A stretch of DNA of 64,000 nt, taken from contig WPIO01000340.1 in assembly GCA_009760855.2 (NCBI GenBank), positions 1-64,000 on the forward strand, in the 5' to 3' direction. This stretch comes from Cristatella mucedo. Lineage: Eukaryota > Bryozoa > Phylactolaemata > Cristatellidae. A program made the position numbers and the translations under genes. Positions 12,561 through 24,244 of the stretch are shown one piece after another. Below the pieces are notes generated by a model, which saw only the letters and a program-made list of their open reading frames with translations, was not told the origin of the DNA and ran no database searches. Position 1 is the first letter of the stretch; every line of letters starts with the position of its first letter.

Positions 12561-12850
12561 ATATTGGTAAGTCTCCGAGATGCCAGCAGAATGTACGCTG
12601 AGAATATTAGTTCAAAGTGAGAGTACGTGATCACCGTGCTTTTTATCTTGATAAGCAATATTTGATATTTGCTTCGGAGCTGCTTTAGTGGCTATTAATG
12701 TTGTGTGGGTAGCCAGCTCACCCTGTGTTGCTCTGCAATAATCGCCACCAGAAACGAAAGGCTACCAAAACTTGAGGCTTTTAGATACTTTATCAAACGA
12801 ACTGTAGGGTGACATAAACCAAACATTAAGGGATTTCACAATCCTTATAA
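12561..12850. other. No gene seen
   Basis: Unique-looking sequence after the CD225 pseudo-exon, with no recognisable gene or repeat core. Confidence 0.5.
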
Positions 12851-12990
12851 TTAATAATAATAATAATACACTTGAAAAGGACACATGCACAGGGTTAGCA
12901 TGCAAGCGTGGTTAGTGGCAGCATGCACAGTGTCAGCACGCGTAAGAACACACGAAGGACGAATCAGAGAGACCCACTACAAATTCAAAA
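12851..12990 (-). mobile_element. LINE-a 3' end fragment a2
   Basis: Begins with AATAATAATAATA, then carries a shortened LINE-a 3' UTR (gttagcatgc, gtggcagcatgcac and tcagcacgc blocks). No coding part is present. It is a severely 5'-truncated insertion. Confidence 0.75.
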
Positions 12991-13960
12991 AGTGTGAGCG
13001 AGTTGTGGTTTAATGACATTTTGGATCAACAATACTATATACATGCTAATCTGTGCTAAAAGTTATTTGCTCATATTGAAGCTCTGCAAAATTAGCCATG
13101 TTGACTAGAGCTTCGTAACGACGATCACGATTTTGTATTTCAAGATGTGCGTAAAGATGTGCATAATGGTTCTCGAATGTAACTGCAGACGATCTCGTGC
13201 CTGGATGGTCAACCGCACAACTTGGTTGAGCACGACAAACAGACAGGTCTAGCTCAGTCAGTCTCAGGCTCATGAAAGTTTACTTCCGGAAAAGGAACTG
13301 CGAGATCTTCGCTTGTAGGGCTAGGAAAATTAGTGGTTGAATGAGCTGCTGGTGATTATACTGGATTCGACTCATGAGAATTGTCAAGCCGCTTCCTTCT
13401 AAAAAAGAAGATTGTCACGCAAAATCTTAGCGATCTTTGAAAACCTCGGTAAAGACGGTGTGGTCGCACCTAAGACGAGTATATACTTACTTTTAACATA
13501 CAAAATGTCTGCACACATAATATGGTCTGAGGAGACATGCATAGCGTTAACATCTAAAAATATATTTAGCAGTAGTATTCTCAGTGTAGGGATGTGTTAG
13601 CACACATACGACAAATAATAACAGCAAGCTACATGCTGTGAACATAGGTGCAATCTAGAAGTCTTGTTTAAAGTAGCCAAATCAGGACAAGTCCAAGCCG
13701 GGATTGTAATTAAGGGGATATGTCCTCAAAAAAATATCGCCCGGACCAAAGTCGCTGTGGTTGTATTTGATGGCCGAGGTCGTCGGGGTCGTCGAGCCCC
13801 GTGGCTTATGCGAAGCGTCTGAATACAGATCAGGTGCTCGTAGGACGCTATCCAAGACTGAATTATATGTTTTTGCTCGGCTAATGCGGCACCTATTGCT
13901 TTGGTTAGATTCATAGCAACACTAACATTGAGCCAGCTTGCTGCTCAGAGCTTCAGTGCA
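12991..13960. other. No gene seen
   Basis: About 970 bases without a recognisable gene. Short frames such as 13,046-13,273 and 13,726-13,914 (both minus) have no known motif. Confidence 0.5.
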
Positions 13961-14095
13961 GTGGATCAAGTGACGTGTTATTTATTGCATCGCCGTCTGT
14001 AACTCCACAAAGCCACAAGGACTAAGTCGATGCTACATTGGAGAGTTTCGAAGAGTATACTCCAAGACTAAGCGGCTTTCTTTGGGCATATTTTC
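13961..14095 (-). mobile_element. LINE-b 3' end fragment b2
   Basis: Contains the LINE-b tail block seen at 36,140-36,250, 38,880-39,000 and 47,412-47,530: the GTCTGTAACTCCACAAAG element followed by the AAGCGGCTTTC element. Only the non-coding tail is left. Confidence 0.65.
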
Positions 14096-14143
14096 GATCT
14101 TATTTGACTCCTCTGCAACTCATTTGAAATTTTCGTAAGCTGT

Positions 14144-14272
14144 AATAATAATAATAATGCACTTGATAAAGCGCCCTCAGAGAACTCAATCTCTTTCCAG
14201 GCACTTTACATTTGCTCCAAAGGAGTCGCGATCGAATGATAAGCGGATCGTGCTTGATAAACAACATGAATA
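14144..14272 (-). mobile_element. LINE-a 3' end fragment a3
   Basis: TAATAATAATAAT run followed by the full LINE-a terminal signature and about 60 more bases of 3' UTR, then cut off by the next copy's tail. Confidence 0.85.
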
Positions 14273-14277
14273 TAATA

Positions 14278-14762
14278 ATATAATAATAATATTGCACTTG
14301 ATAAAGCGCCCTCAGAGAACTTAATCTCTTTCTAGGCGCTTTACATTTGCTGCAAAGTGATACACAATAGAATAGTAAGTAAAATCATGCTTGAAAAACA
14401 AACAAAATGAATAACATGGTTAGGGGTTACATGCACTGGGTCAGCATGCAAATGTGGTTAGTGGCAGCATGAACAGTGTCAGCACGCATAAGCACATTGA
14501 GGACAAATCACAAGGACCCACTAAATGCTGTCCTAAATAGGTATGTTTTTAAGTTTCTTTTAAATGTGGTCAGGTCAGGGGATGTTCTGATGCAGGTCGG
14601 GAGGGAGTTCCAGGCTGTGGGAGCATACGAGCTAAATGCGCGGTCTCCAAAGGATTTAAGGTTTGTACGAGGTATTTCTAGACTGTTGGATTCCGAAAAG
14701 CGAGTGGTACGATGCTTTGCCTGATGGGGTAGTATCTCTGAAAGATAGGCTGGAGCCATAGA
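14278..14762 (-). mobile_element. LINE-a copy a4, 3' UTR plus RT C-terminus
   Basis: The minus strand carries an open frame at 14,508-14,786 ending 5'-to-3' with the AWNSLPTCIRTSPDL block that closes CR1/L2-type ORF2 proteins. The 3' UTR follows, then the ATAAT tail at 14,278. It is almost identical to the copy at 52,597-53,060, so the two belong to one young subfamily. The 5' end is truncated where copy a5 begins. Confidence 0.85.
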
Positions 14763-15340
14763 ATGAATATCATGGTTAGGGGTCATATGTTCATAGTCAG
14801 CAGGTAAGTGTGGTTAGTGGCAGCACGTACAATGTCAGCACGCATAAGCACATAAAGGAAGAATCACAGGGAGCCACTAAATGCTGTCCTATATAAGTGG
14901 GTTTTTAAGTTCTTTTTAAGTGTGGTCAAGACAGGGGATGTTGTGACGCAAGATGGGGCGGGGTGAGTTCCATGCTGTGCTAGCACCGAACTAAACGCAC
15001 GATCTTCTAAGGATTTGAGGTTTGTACGAGGTATTGGTAGACTGTTAGATTCCGAAAAGCGGGTGGTACGATGCTTGGCCTGGTGGGGGAGAAGATCTGA
15101 TAGATAGGCTGAAGCTGACGAATAAAGTGACCTAAAAGTGAGCGACGAAACCTTGAAGTCAATCCGTTGCTTGACTGGTAGCCAGTGCAGGTCGGCGAGA
15201 ACTGGTGTGATTTGGCAACTGCGACGCTCACGACAGACATGCCTCGCTGCGGAGTTTTGCACCAGCTGTAGTCGCCGGATGCACATGCCGGTAGGCCAGT
15301 AAGCAGTGAGTTACAGAAGTCCAGACGGGATGTCACAAAT
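14763..15340 (-). mobile_element. LINE-a copy a5, RT C-terminal part
   Basis: A second minus-strand LINE-a fragment directly abutting a4. Its 3' UTR is itself truncated, lacking the ATAAT tail. The frame 14,864-15,286 spans the RT thumb/C-terminal region, with the QLVQNSAARHVCR and KQRIDFKV blocks and the terminal RT block, with substitutions. It ends in a palindrome near 15,345. Confidence 0.8.
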
Positions 15341-15344
15341 TCTG

Positions 15345-15540
15345 TTTTAAATAATTGTGTTTTTATGTTCTTTTTAAAACTCACAAATCCGAGTGAAAAT
15401 GTCTCATTTTTGGTAGACTGCACATGTTCAAGCGTTTTAATGCACAGTGGCGCTTAAAATGTGCGGTCTACCAAAAAATGAGACATTTTCACACGGCTTT
15501 GCGAGTGCTAAAAAGAACATAAAAACACACCTATTCATGA
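15345..15540. repeat. Long palindrome at a LINE strand switch
   Basis: The left arm (about 15,349-15,445) and right arm (about 15,446-15,535) are imperfect reverse complements, for example AAAATGTCTCATTTTT near 15,395 against AAAAATGAGACATTTT near 15,475. To the left the LINE-a text runs on the minus strand and to the right on the plus strand. Confidence 0.8.
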
Positions 15541-15775
15541 CAGCATTTAGCGGGTCATGTGGTTTTTCCTTTATGTGGTAATGCGTGCTGACACTGTGCA
15601 TCCGGCCACTAACCACACTTACATGTCACCCCTAACCATGTTATCCATGTTGTTCATCAATCATGATATTAATCACCATTCAATCGCGTTTCCCTTTTAG
15701 AAAATGTAAACCACCTAGAAAAAGATTGAGTCGTCTGAGGGCGCTTTAGCAAGTGCATTATTACTATTATTATCA
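15490..15775 (+). mobile_element. LINE-a 3' end fragment a6
   Basis: Plus-strand end of LINE-a: the last ORF2 codons (AAAACACACCTATTC block), the 3' UTR, the GAGGGCGCTTTAGCAAGTGC terminal block, then ATTATTACTATTATTAT. It is opposite in strand to a5. Confidence 0.8.
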
Positions 15776-16240
15776 CCATCAAATATATCATTTCATATAT
15801 CATATATCATATGGCATACGCCGTGACCATGGCCGTCGATGCTCTACGATATTGCGGGGCGGATGAGCAACGAAATTGTTTCCTTACGCACTTCGACCTT
15901 TTGGACTGTGCTCTTTCGTGTACAATTTTCACTCGGCTTTGCAAGCGTTAATTACGTCAAGCAAATTATAAAATTATAAATTAGTCGGCAGAGGCGCAGA
16001 ACTCACAAGAACTTCACGAAGTAGGACCGGAGAACTAGGACAAAATTGGCTAACTCAAAGGCGCAGTTTGATTGAATGGTCGCTTTCCTATCGCCAAGGA
16101 TATTTACTATGTACAGCCTTTTGTAGCTCAGGCCGGTAAGGGTGATTGTGGCTTTTAATTGATTTTGACAAACCTGTTTTCTCTGAGCCATATTATATGT
16201 GAGGATGGCCAGGACAAAGTCTCATTTTAGCTTGATTAAC
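15776..16240. other. No gene seen
   Basis: Unrecognised sequence. A piece near 15,925-15,950 repeats a motif found in the palindrome arm (ACTCGGCTTTGCAAGCG against ACACGGCTTTGCGAGTG). Confidence 0.45.
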
Positions 16241-16430
16241 GGCTTCATTGGCGCAGCGGCAGAAGAGCCTTAACGGCTACCTCAACCGCTTGTTGTTGGA
16301 AATACCGAACCGCACACGGCTTGATTCAAACACAACATTATCATCGTACTTGCTTAATCGTTGAGAGCACTGTACCGTATACCAGAGGTCGTGGGATCGT
16401 TTACCGCTCGAGGAAAGGTTTTTAAGCGGT
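16240..16430 (+). mobile_element. Possible tRNA-derived SINE remnant
   Basis: Holds two tRNA-like stretches: TTGGCGCAGCGGCAGAAGAG (A-box-like) and, downstream, GAGGTCGTGGGATCG (B-box-like). The second resembles the reverse complement of the SINE-like segment near 43,890. No cloverleaf can be drawn with confidence. Confidence 0.35.
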
Positions 16431-17780
16431 CAGTCCACGGAAGATAACCACATGTTGCACTGAATTTTTAAATTACAGCTCTCCGTGCGCCGCTGCTAAA
16501 GTCCACCCACGTACTCTGCCTGCTATTTCCGGTTGCCTAGGACACCGTTGAGAAACACTTCCGCAGATTTGCTGTACTTGCTTGGACCCGCTCACATGGT
16601 CCAACATATGCACTCGCTGGACACCGTCAGAGAGTCTCCATAGCTCGATCGTTAACACAGAGGTTAAGAGATTGCTCTCGGCTCAAGATAAAACTCTTTT
16701 TGTTGTTCTATCTCATGGAAGCTGGCCTCCGGTCGCTATGTTTTTTGAAATTAATAAAGATTTAGGTTAATGATTTGAATAAGGTATTAGAAGCTTGTTA
16801 TCAAAACTAATAGCGAAATAAATATTGAAGGATGAGAACAATATTATCGCGGATGATATGTACATATTTTAGGCTATCGCTACTAATTAAAGCAAGAAAG
16901 ACCGTTACGACCGCCGCAAGATGGCGCATTTTCGGTGCGTGAAAGGGTGGCACACTTCCGTCAAGCGGCAAGATGGCGTAGCTTTGTCTTTCGTGGCGGA
17001 ACTATAATGACTCAGTGGAGCGGGTCCACAGGCAGTGAGCTGCTCAAGTAAATATATCTATGAATGTTTTTTATGAAATCTCAAAAGTCAGCAGCAGGCT
17101 ATTCCAGTCAATCTTCTACCCAGCGAAACTGGTCAGGAAAGCCCTATTTGACGACTGGTAACATCAGCGACAGCGAGTTCCTGGTCTTGGGTGCATATGG
17201 GCGGATGGCTCATTAGCCAATGTGACTGGAGGTTGCTTATAGGCACGGCTAAACGGCAGAGTCGGACGATCTGATGCTACGGCAGGAGCCGTAGCGGCTT
17301 GAGGCCCTCGATCGTCGGCGAGTGGATGCCAGTGACTTAAGTGGCAATGAACTCCGCAGCTACGGTGAAAGAGAAAAAAATGGCAAGCCAGAGACAGGTT
17401 GTAGCCGGAAGCCTGCCATGACGGATGGCAGCATCTGCCTGCAGTGGCTGATCGTGCGGCGTGCGCTCTCGTCTTGGTGGAGGCAGCCGTCTTGCCTCAG
17501 TTCCCGTCAACCAAGCAGATCGTGGCAGCCGGTTCAGTAATAGCCGGCGATAGATGCCCTGGCGAGATAAGGGTCCAGAACCGTGCATGGTCAGTCTGAC
17601 GGTGGCTGTCGAACGCGAACCTGTCCGAGGTCGGGCAGCGACTGACTCCACTCTCCGGCTTGATCCTGTTTTAGTGCAGATGCATATAGTCAGGTTAGGT
17701 ATCAGGTCTCGAGTAGTCAGGAGCTGAATGAATCGCAACCCAGCTTACGGTCAGATAAGGTCATGATATCCGGAGTCACA
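16431..17780. other. No gene seen; GC-rich second half
   Basis: No recognisable domain in either strand. Two AAGATGGCG motifs (16,919 and 16,968) sit in a short GC-rich patch. The minus-strand frame 17,337-17,738 is basic and low in hydrophobic order, and I do not recognise it. Confidence 0.45.
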
Positions 17781-19010
17781 ATTTGGTGGCAAGTTCAATT
17801 AAAATCCACCTTGATGTACTCAAGTTTTGCTAGATATTTGTATGGGCGAGGTGTGATGGGTTCCGTATGCGGAAAGAATCAGGCTACTACGGTAGCCACC
17901 GGAACGCTGATAGTCCACGCATAAAGACGACAAAATGGTAGGTGGCACAGCTAAATCTTTTGTCGCGGCTATGACTCAGGGTCGTCAACCACGACTTCAG
18001 ATTACGTATTCTAATTTAGTATTTTACTTCAAAATGCGTTATCATTATCCCTACCTTTCAAATAAAACACAAAGTATTCTGCGTACAACGACATTTTTTA
18101 CTTCTGTGGTCAATATATATTTTTGAAATTTTTTGGTTTTGTTGTTAAGCACAATGCTGAATATCAGGCTTTCAAGTATAAAGCTTGCCTCGTGCTGTTA
18201 CCCGAATTAGTAATAGAACCACACAGGTAACCCTATAGAGTAGTATACACCGAAGAAAAGTCTTGACGGTAAGTTGAACAATTACTACAGGCTCGATACA
18301 AATTTCTTGATTAAAATTAGGTATGGCACAAAATTAATTTTGGATGTATACAATTCTTACATGCTTATTGGCTTATGTTTGTGTAGCTTTAAAAGAGAAC
18401 TTACTCTGTGTGTAGACATTTTCCATATAGTGTAAAAAAGGTGTCACCGTAAAGTTTGTGGTAACCTGTACAGTGCTACATGCATGATATGGTTAGCGAC
18501 AGTATGCATAATGCACACAATATAAGCGAACACAAAATCACAAGGGCCCAAATAGCAGGAGCGTTTTAACGTCTATTTAAATGTAGTCAAGCCAACGTAC
18601 GTCTTTTCGTCAATATGGCGTAAGTTTCGGGTTTTGAGAGCATACAAACTAAAGGCATGGTCTCCGTAGGATTCGAGGTACGCGCGAGGTTTAGGTAAGC
18701 GGTTAGATTCAGAAAAAGCAGGTGGTACGATAGTTAGCCTGGCGGGGGAGTAGATCTGCTAGATAGCCTGGAGCCAGGGAATCCAGTGACATAAAGTAAA
18801 GTAACAAATCCTCCAAATGCGTTTCTGTTGCTTCTCTACCTCCAGCGGCTGCCCTGGCTTCTTGCGTTCCTTTCAGAGCCATCCCATTTACTGCTCGTCC
18901 CGCTTGCCATCCGTCCATTAGTTGCTGCTCCGTCCGTCCCCATTGCTGCATCTATTTAAATGTCATCTAGTCAATTTATATCTTAGCGTCATGTGGGAGT
19001 AAGTTAGTAA

Positions 19011-19575
19011 TAATAATAATAATAATGCACTTGATAAAACACCCTAAGGGAACTTAATCTCTCTCTAAGCGCTTTGTATTTGCTGCAAAAAGAAATGCAA
19101 TTGATTGGTGAGTAATATCATGCTTGATAAACAATATGAATAACATGGTTAGGGGTGACATGCGTAGGGTCAGCATGCAAATGTGGTTAGTGGCAGCACG
19201 CACAGTGTCAGCACCCATAGGCACATGAAGGACGAAGCACAGGAACCTACTAAATGCTGTCCTAAATAGGTGTGTTTTTAAGTTCTTTTTAAATGTTGTC
19301 CAGTGAGGGGATGTTCTGACGCAGGTCGGGAGAGAGTTTCCAGGCTTTGGGGGCATATGAATTAAATGCACGGTCTCCAAAGGATTTTGTGGTTTGTACT
19401 AGGTATTGGTTGACTGTTAGATACCAAAAAGCTGGTGGTACGATACTTGACCTGGTGGGGGAGTAGATCTGAGAAATAGGCTGGAGCCAAAGAAATGGAG
19501 TGACCTAAAAGTGAGCGACAAAATCTTGAAGTCAACCCGTTGCTTGACTGGTAGCCACTGCAGGTCGGCGAGAAG
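19011..19575 (-). mobile_element. LINE-a copy a8
   Basis: TAATAATAATAATAATAAT tail at 19,011, LINE-a terminal signature, then 3' UTR. The minus-strand frame 19,054-19,380 covers the last ORF2 codons with the NSLPTCVRTSPHWTTFKKNL block. It is 5'-truncated near 19,575 inside the duplicated unit, so it post-dates the duplication or was lost from copy 1. Confidence 0.85.
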
Positions 19576-20214
19576 TTAAAATTTGAGGTACGTAAGAGAG
19601 GTACAAAAATATTCGAGGTACGTAAGAGAGGCAGCTAAACGAGTAGATCCATAAAAGGAGACGGCGCGATGCTTAGCATGGTGGAGAGGTCTTAGACCTA
19701 TTAGGTAGCCAGGAACCAGGGACTTAACAGACGTAAAGTCAAGTATCGAATCCCCCAAGTGCATTCCTGTTCTTCCTCTATCTCCCGTGGCTGCTCTAGC
19801 TTCTTGAGTTCTTTTTGGAGTCATCTCACTGGCTGCTCGCACTGCCTGCCACCCATCCACCCTTCCGTTGCTGCTCCGGCTTCTGTCTTTCTCATCGCTA
19901 CTCAAGAGCTCCTTTCGCTTCTGCACCCGTCGCTCATCCGATTGTCTCTTTCCCGCAGCCACTTTCGTTTCCGTTGGTTCCTCTTACCATCGAATAGCAA
20001 TGCAATAATTGCTTCGAGGATGCTTTGCGAATGCTCTTCCGTTTTTTTCTGTTTTAAGCACTGGCACTCCTGGCAGTTTTCAAACGTGAGCGTTCTGGCT
20101 TGAAGAGTCGTTTGAGAAGCTTCTACTCGCATGTCCTGTATTTATTACCTTGGATGAGCAACCGAAATGTGAGTCCTCTTGATAAACCTTTAGTCGGGCT
20201 GGGTATCGTACCTA

Positions 20215-20253
20215 TAAAATGTCTCTTTCTCTTCCTCCTCTCACTCTCTCTCA

Positions 20254-20286
<33 letters not shown>

Positions 20287-20343
20287 CTTCTCTCTCTCTC
20301 TCCTCTCTTTCTCTCTCTCTCTCTCTCCCCCTCTCTCTCTCCT

Positions 20344-20396
<53 letters not shown>

Positions 20397-21027
20397 CTCC
20401 TCTCTCTCTCCTTACTCTCTCCTCTCTGCTATCCTCTCCTCCCTCACTCTCCTCCTCTCTCTCACTTCTCCTCTATCTCCCCTCATCTCTCTCACTCCTC
20501 CCTCTCACTCCTCTCCCTTCTCGTCTCCTCTCGCCGGTCTCTCTCCTCACTCTCTCTCTCTCTCTCTCTTCTCTTAAATAAATAAAATACATAATAAATA
20601 ATAATATAGCTCCTCTCTTTTTCTCTCTCGCTCTCTCTTTCCCTATCTCTTTATTTCTCAATCTTCTCTCTCTCTCCTCCCTCACTCTCTCTCACCTTCT
20701 TCTATCACTCTCTCCCCTCTTTCTTTTTATCTCTCTCCTCCTCTCTCCTTCTCCTCTTCCTCTCTCCTCTCTCTCTCATCTCTCTCTCTCTCCTCTCTCT
20801 CTCGTCTGTCTTTCCCCCTCTCTCTACCACCTCTATATCTGTCTCTCCTCTCTCTATCTTTCTCTCTATCCTCCATCCTCTCTCTCTCTTCTCCTCTCCT
20901 CTCTTTTTATCTCTTCTCTCACTGTCCTCAACCCCTCTTCTCCCCTCCCTCTTTCTCTCTCTCCTCTCCTCTCTCATCTCTCCTCTTGTACCTCGAGTCT
21001 CTGTCCCTCCTTCTCTGTCTCTCTTTC

Positions 21028-21061
<34 letters not shown>

Positions 21062-21226
21062 CTCTCTGCCTCCTTCTCTCTCCCTCTCCCCTCTCCTTCT
21101 CTCTCTCCGTCTCTCTCTCGGTCTCTCTCTTCCTCTCTCCTCTCTCTTTCTCCATATATAAATAAATAAATAAATAAATATATATAAATAAACAAATAAA
21201 TAAATATATATATATATCTTCTATCT

Positions 21227-21269
<43 letters not shown>

Positions 21270-21545
21270 TCTTTCTATCCTTCTCTCTCTGCCTCCCTCA
21301 CTCTCTCTCACCTCTCTCGCTCTCTCTCCCTCTTTCCCTCTCTCCCTCTCTCCTTCTCCTCTCTCTCCTCTCTTTCTCTCCTCTCTGTCACTCCTCTCTA
21401 TCCCTCTCTCCTCTCTCTCTCTCTCCTGTCTCTTTCTCTCTCCTTCTCTCTCTCTTTCTCTCTCTTACTTTCCCTCTCTCTTTCTCCCTCCCTCTGTCTC
21501 TCTCGCTATCTCTCTATCTCTTTATCTCTCGTACACCGTTCAGGC
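20215..21545. repeat. 1.3 kb pyrimidine (CT-rich) tract with AT-rich islands
   Basis: Nearly continuous C/T on the plus strand, broken by two AT-rich islands (20,575-20,605 and 21,155-21,220, the latter with ATAAATAAATAA and TATATATAT). Long open frames on both strands (Leu/Ser or Arg/Glu repeats) are compositional artefacts. Confidence 0.95.
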
Positions 21546-22146
21546 AACCATTTTATCCCATACTCAGGCATTATTTCGCACAGCTGAGCCTTTGTCCGCA
21601 GCGAACGTACTTGACCGCAGAGGGCAGCTCAAGTAAATAATAGATGCCTAGACGGATGCCGAAAGGGCATTGACTTGCTGTTTGCCCGTCCAGTCATTGG
21701 TCGCGAGCCTTTGTTAGGTATGGCTCGCCAGAAGGCAGCTGCTTCAAAATTGCATATACCTCAAAGGGTATGGCTCACTGTTGCATACCACACGAGTCCT
21801 TGCTCTCTCAAGCTATGCAGCAAGCAATCAGCTGAGCTCGCGGAGTTGTGCAACAGTCAATTAGCCAGGCAGGAGTGGTTCTCAGGGTTTCTGGTCGGGA
21901 GCACTTAAGAGGGGCTCTGAGCGTCGTACTTCCGTGAGGGCCTTGGCTGGTACTGGGCACATGTCCTTGTCCTAGAGCGACACTGACAGAGAGGCCGCTC
22001 TACGCTCTACAAACGGACTTGTTATCTTAAGGTATGAGTAGCTGCCGTTGTCCACTACTGTCGGCATAACTGTGTGCATTGGTACAGTGCCCCCTACAAG
22101 TAGCTAGCCATGATGCAAGGTTTCAGGTGTTACCGGCACAATAAAA

Positions 22147-22225
22147 ATAATAATAATAATATTGCACTTGATAAAGCGCCCTCAGAGAACCCAATCTCTT
22201 TCTAGACGCTTTACATATGCATACA
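22147..22225 (-). mobile_element. LINE-a minimal 3' end insertion a9
   Basis: Only the AATAATAATAATAATATT tail and about 60 bases of the terminal signature are present. It is among the shortest LINE-a insertions in the window. Confidence 0.8.
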
Positions 22226-23455
22226 ACCCCTCATTTAAACAGCTAATTTTAATTAGATTGAGCAGTGTACCAGCCTATTCATGACGTCTCTCTCAGTAGG
22301 CTCACCGCTTGGCAGGGGTACGATAACAGGCCGCGGTGAGGACGCAAGCGTCGCAGTAGGTCGCCGCAGCAGCTGATGTCGCGGGGAGGGGCGGCAGTAC
22401 CAGTGTGGCTCTGGCACACTGTACCGGTGTACGCGGCTTGCAGAGACGTCTCGGCTTCATGGTCCCGACCGCTAAGGCGTAGCACGCTGTTAACACAGCT
22501 GCCAAGCCACTGAAGCTGTTCGGCCCCGTTCGAGGGCCCGTTTGTGTCGGCTACGCCTCAGCAGCCACTCCGCCTGATAGTATTACTAAGTCGTGTTTGG
22601 CCGGCACATAGTCGCAACCTTCCGTGATGGGGGCCAGCACGCAAAGTGGGCATTGCCGTTGTCGCCGCAGCTGTGCTAGGGAGGGTGAGGCTACTCTACT
22701 AGAGTCCAACTACCCTGCCAGCGATTACACTGGTGCCTACAAAATGTAGCCTTTCGATGCTCTGCTATTTCCATTTGTATAATTCAATCTTAGTTAATGT
22801 GAGCGAACAATGAACAGCTACGGTTCGGCTGGTGTAGCCGTATCTAAGGCTGTGCTACGAACAAAGCGGTTGCTATCAACAAACGGCGCCAGCTTCGTTG
22901 TCTGTCAAACTACTTCCGTTGGCAGACGATTCTCTCCAGCAGTGAATTCGTCTCGGCAGTTAAAGAGACGCAGTGTAGGCAAGAATAATTCCGCACGCCT
23001 GCCGAGTTAGCCAGGACATGTACGGCGCCCAGCGGCAAAAGGAACGACCGTCGGCGTTCAACTACGAGGCGCCGACTGCGTTCGGCTTTGCCTCAAGCAA
23101 TGTGGTTCAGCCCGCGTCTCAGCCCGCATACACAGCTCAGCCTGCCAGCGGCTTCGCTAGTGGCACTACGGCAACGGCCGCCTTAACTCTAGCACAAGTA
23201 AGGGCCACAGCGAGTCCGGCTCCGATGCGCGCCCTCTTGAGCTTCGGCGAGAGAGAGGAGGCACGCAATGCTTCCGATTAGACTTCTCTTTGGCTAGACG
23301 CCCCGGTCGGCAAATTTTCGGACGGCTAGGCCGTTTCAGATGGTCAAGAAGGCACGATAGGCCTGATAAAACCAGGCCCACTCCGCAGGGCCGCCGGAGG
23401 GAGCGTGAACAGATGAACAAACTGTTGCAACAGCCGCACAAATACGAACGGGAAT

Positions 23456-24240
23456 TATAGGAGTAGACACTTGTCATCCCTCTCCGGTCAGCCACTTTGG
23501 TTTCACACAAGCACCTGATCTAAGTTCTAAAAATAAACACAGGCCTCATGCAACTTGAGCTGCAACCGGCAGTAATGAATGGGATTAAAACCGCGACAAC
23601 TAAATTAGGCCGGATCCAATAGTAAATAAGTAGATGGCTGTAGGCCGGACCGGAGTAGCTAAGCCATATCTGACATAAAGATCGGAGTGCCGGCCGAAGC
23701 CCACCGCCCGAGAGGGGAGCGCAGCTGAGGCTGTCCACGGGCAGGTCCAGTCTTTGGTCCGAGCTCGACTCGCGCCTCGCCCAGCCCCAGTCCGTACAAC
23801 GCCTGCTTCGAACCCCAGCCCGACCGGCCCAGCCCTTAGAGCCAATCATTTCCCCGAAGTTATGGATCCAATTTGCCGACTTCCCTTGCCTACATTGTTC
23901 TATCGGCCCGAGGCTGTGCACCTTAGAGACCTGCTGCCGATATGGGTACGGCCCGGCACGAAAATGACGATGCGTTACCCTCGGTTTTTCAAGGGCCGAC
24001 GCGTGAGCATCGGACAGCGAAAGGGCCTTGCTGCTTTACGGATGCAACGTCCCTATCTTCGGTCAAGCCGATTGCAGGGAGTCCGCTCCTTACAAAGAAA
24101 AGTAAACTCTTCCAGGGACAGGCGCCGACGTCACCGAGTTCGTTGGCATTGCCGCGATGGGTCCCGACGGACCGATCTCCGTGTCCGAGTTCGGGAATAT
24201 TAACCCGATTCCCTTTCGATAGAGGACGGGCATGCAGGCT
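23456..24240. other. No gene seen
   Basis: Located in copy 2 between units U1 and U2 and absent from copy 1. It is GC-rich at 23,690-23,850. The plus frame 23,754-24,203 is Arg/Pro-rich with no recognised domain. Confidence 0.45.
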
Positions 24241-24244
24241 TGCT

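Larger units (their letters stand above)
17780..23455. repeat. Segmental duplication unit U1, copy 2 (pair of 1,730-8,520)
   Basis: Co-linear with the first copy. It differs by a LINE-a insertion (19,011-19,575), a short LINE-a tail insertion (22,147-22,225) and expansion of the CT tract to 1.3 kb. It lacks the LINE a1 block and most of the 5.4-6.2 kb material of copy 1. No gene is supported. The basic, Ala/Ser-rich frames in 22.8-23.3 kb are not conserved as frames in copy 1. Confidence 0.75.

Noticed and set aside
20100-21311. Several 70-160 codon frames on both strands
   Set aside because: All lie in the polypyrimidine tract; the composition alone explains them.
23018-23281. Plus frame with FG, AQPAS and TATAA repeats resembling a nucleoporin-like tail
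   Set aside because: Low-complexity, not conserved as a frame in the duplicate near 8.0-8.3 kb, and no splice context is visible.
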